Source: Lachnoclostridium sp. UBA1308
Lineage (GTDB): Bacteria; Bacillota; Clostridia; Lachnospirales; Lachnospiraceae
Reading direction: 5' to 3'
Length of the DNA: 29,915 nucleotides
Assembly (NCBI GenBank): GCA_002307215.1
Contig: DBTU01000003.1
Span: 137,104-167,018, forward strand
A program made the position numbers and the translations under genes. Below the pieces are notes generated by a model. The model was not told the origin of the DNA and ran no database searches. It saw only the letters and a list, made by a program, of their open reading frames with translations. Below, piece by piece: positions 29,846 through 29,915 of this stretch; the first letter of the stretch is position 1; every line of letters begins with the position of its first letter.

Positions 29846-29915
29846 GTTACTATTCACAGCCCAGTCAGGAATTAGGCATTATGATTTCGGCAAATGATTT
29901 TCGAAAAGGAGTATT
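29846..29915. repeat. GTTAC-ended intergenic repeat, cut by the window edge
   Basis: GTTACTATTCACAGCCCAG at 29846 starts a repeat like those at 12765-12822, 17488-17578 and 20891-20957, including TGATTTCGGCAAATGATTT. The right end lies outside the window. Nothing else is seen after 29784. Confidence 0.6.

Overview
The window looks like chromosomal DNA of an anaerobic, spore-forming Firmicute of the Lachnospiraceae type (Clostridium cluster XIVa). This rests on AT-rich DNA, strong AGGAGG ribosome binding sites, a PocR-type sensor kinase, a CotH lipoprotein, a small DUF6485-type Cys-rich protein, an ECF-transporter S component, a lacZ/GH130 glycan background and a clostridial-type tgt-yajC order. 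The species is inferred, not shown. No rRNA, tRNA, CRISPR array or intact transposase gene was found.

Layout. 78-1607 (-): CotH-like lipoprotein. 1794-5675 (+): a tight three-gene signalling operon made of a soluble PocR-domain histidine kinase, a receiver without output domain, and a two-TM coiled-coil protein. 5640-6160: two miniature inverted-repeat elements, each with an 8-bp target duplication; the first has rewritten the C-terminus of the coiled-coil protein. 6267-10662 (+): MFS transporter plus GH2 beta-galactosidase, a probable galactoside uptake and hydrolysis unit. 10821-10997 (-): a short Ser/Thr/Lys-rich protein. 11198-12630 (+): ECF-like sigma factor, a CMD-fold protein without its cysteines, and a TfoX C-terminal-domain protein. 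12970-13938 (+): GH130 mannoside phosphorylase-like protein. 14062-15138 (+): HD-GYP phosphodiesterase. 15487-17378 (-): niacin-type ECF S component and a malate/lactate dehydrogenase-family oxidoreductase. 17729-18778 (+): double zinc-ribbon membrane protein with PPTQQQPY repeats. 18797-19294 (-): GNAT acetyltransferase. 19547-20889 (+): OGG-type DNA glycosylase and a charged helical protein. 21107-21924 (-): acyl-CoA thioesterase and a Pro-rich small protein. 22219-23160 (+): class II FBP aldolase. 23237-25723 (-): Cache-HAMP-GGDEF-EAL protein. 26149-28146 (+): tgt, yajC and a DUF6485-type protein. 28278-29057 (+): VbhA antitoxin and a frameshifted Fic toxin. 29260-29784 (+): pyroglutamyl-peptidase-like protein.

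Two themes link the genes. One is signalling: c-di-GMP turnover proteins (HD-GYP, GGDEF-EAL), the PocR kinase cassette and an ECF sigma factor. The other is glycan and central metabolism (lacZ, GH130, aldolase). Intergenic spaces are rich in small palindromic elements; at least four have recognisable 8-bp target duplications, and several share GTTAC...TTCA(CA)CCCAG-like ends, pointing to one non-autonomous mobile family.
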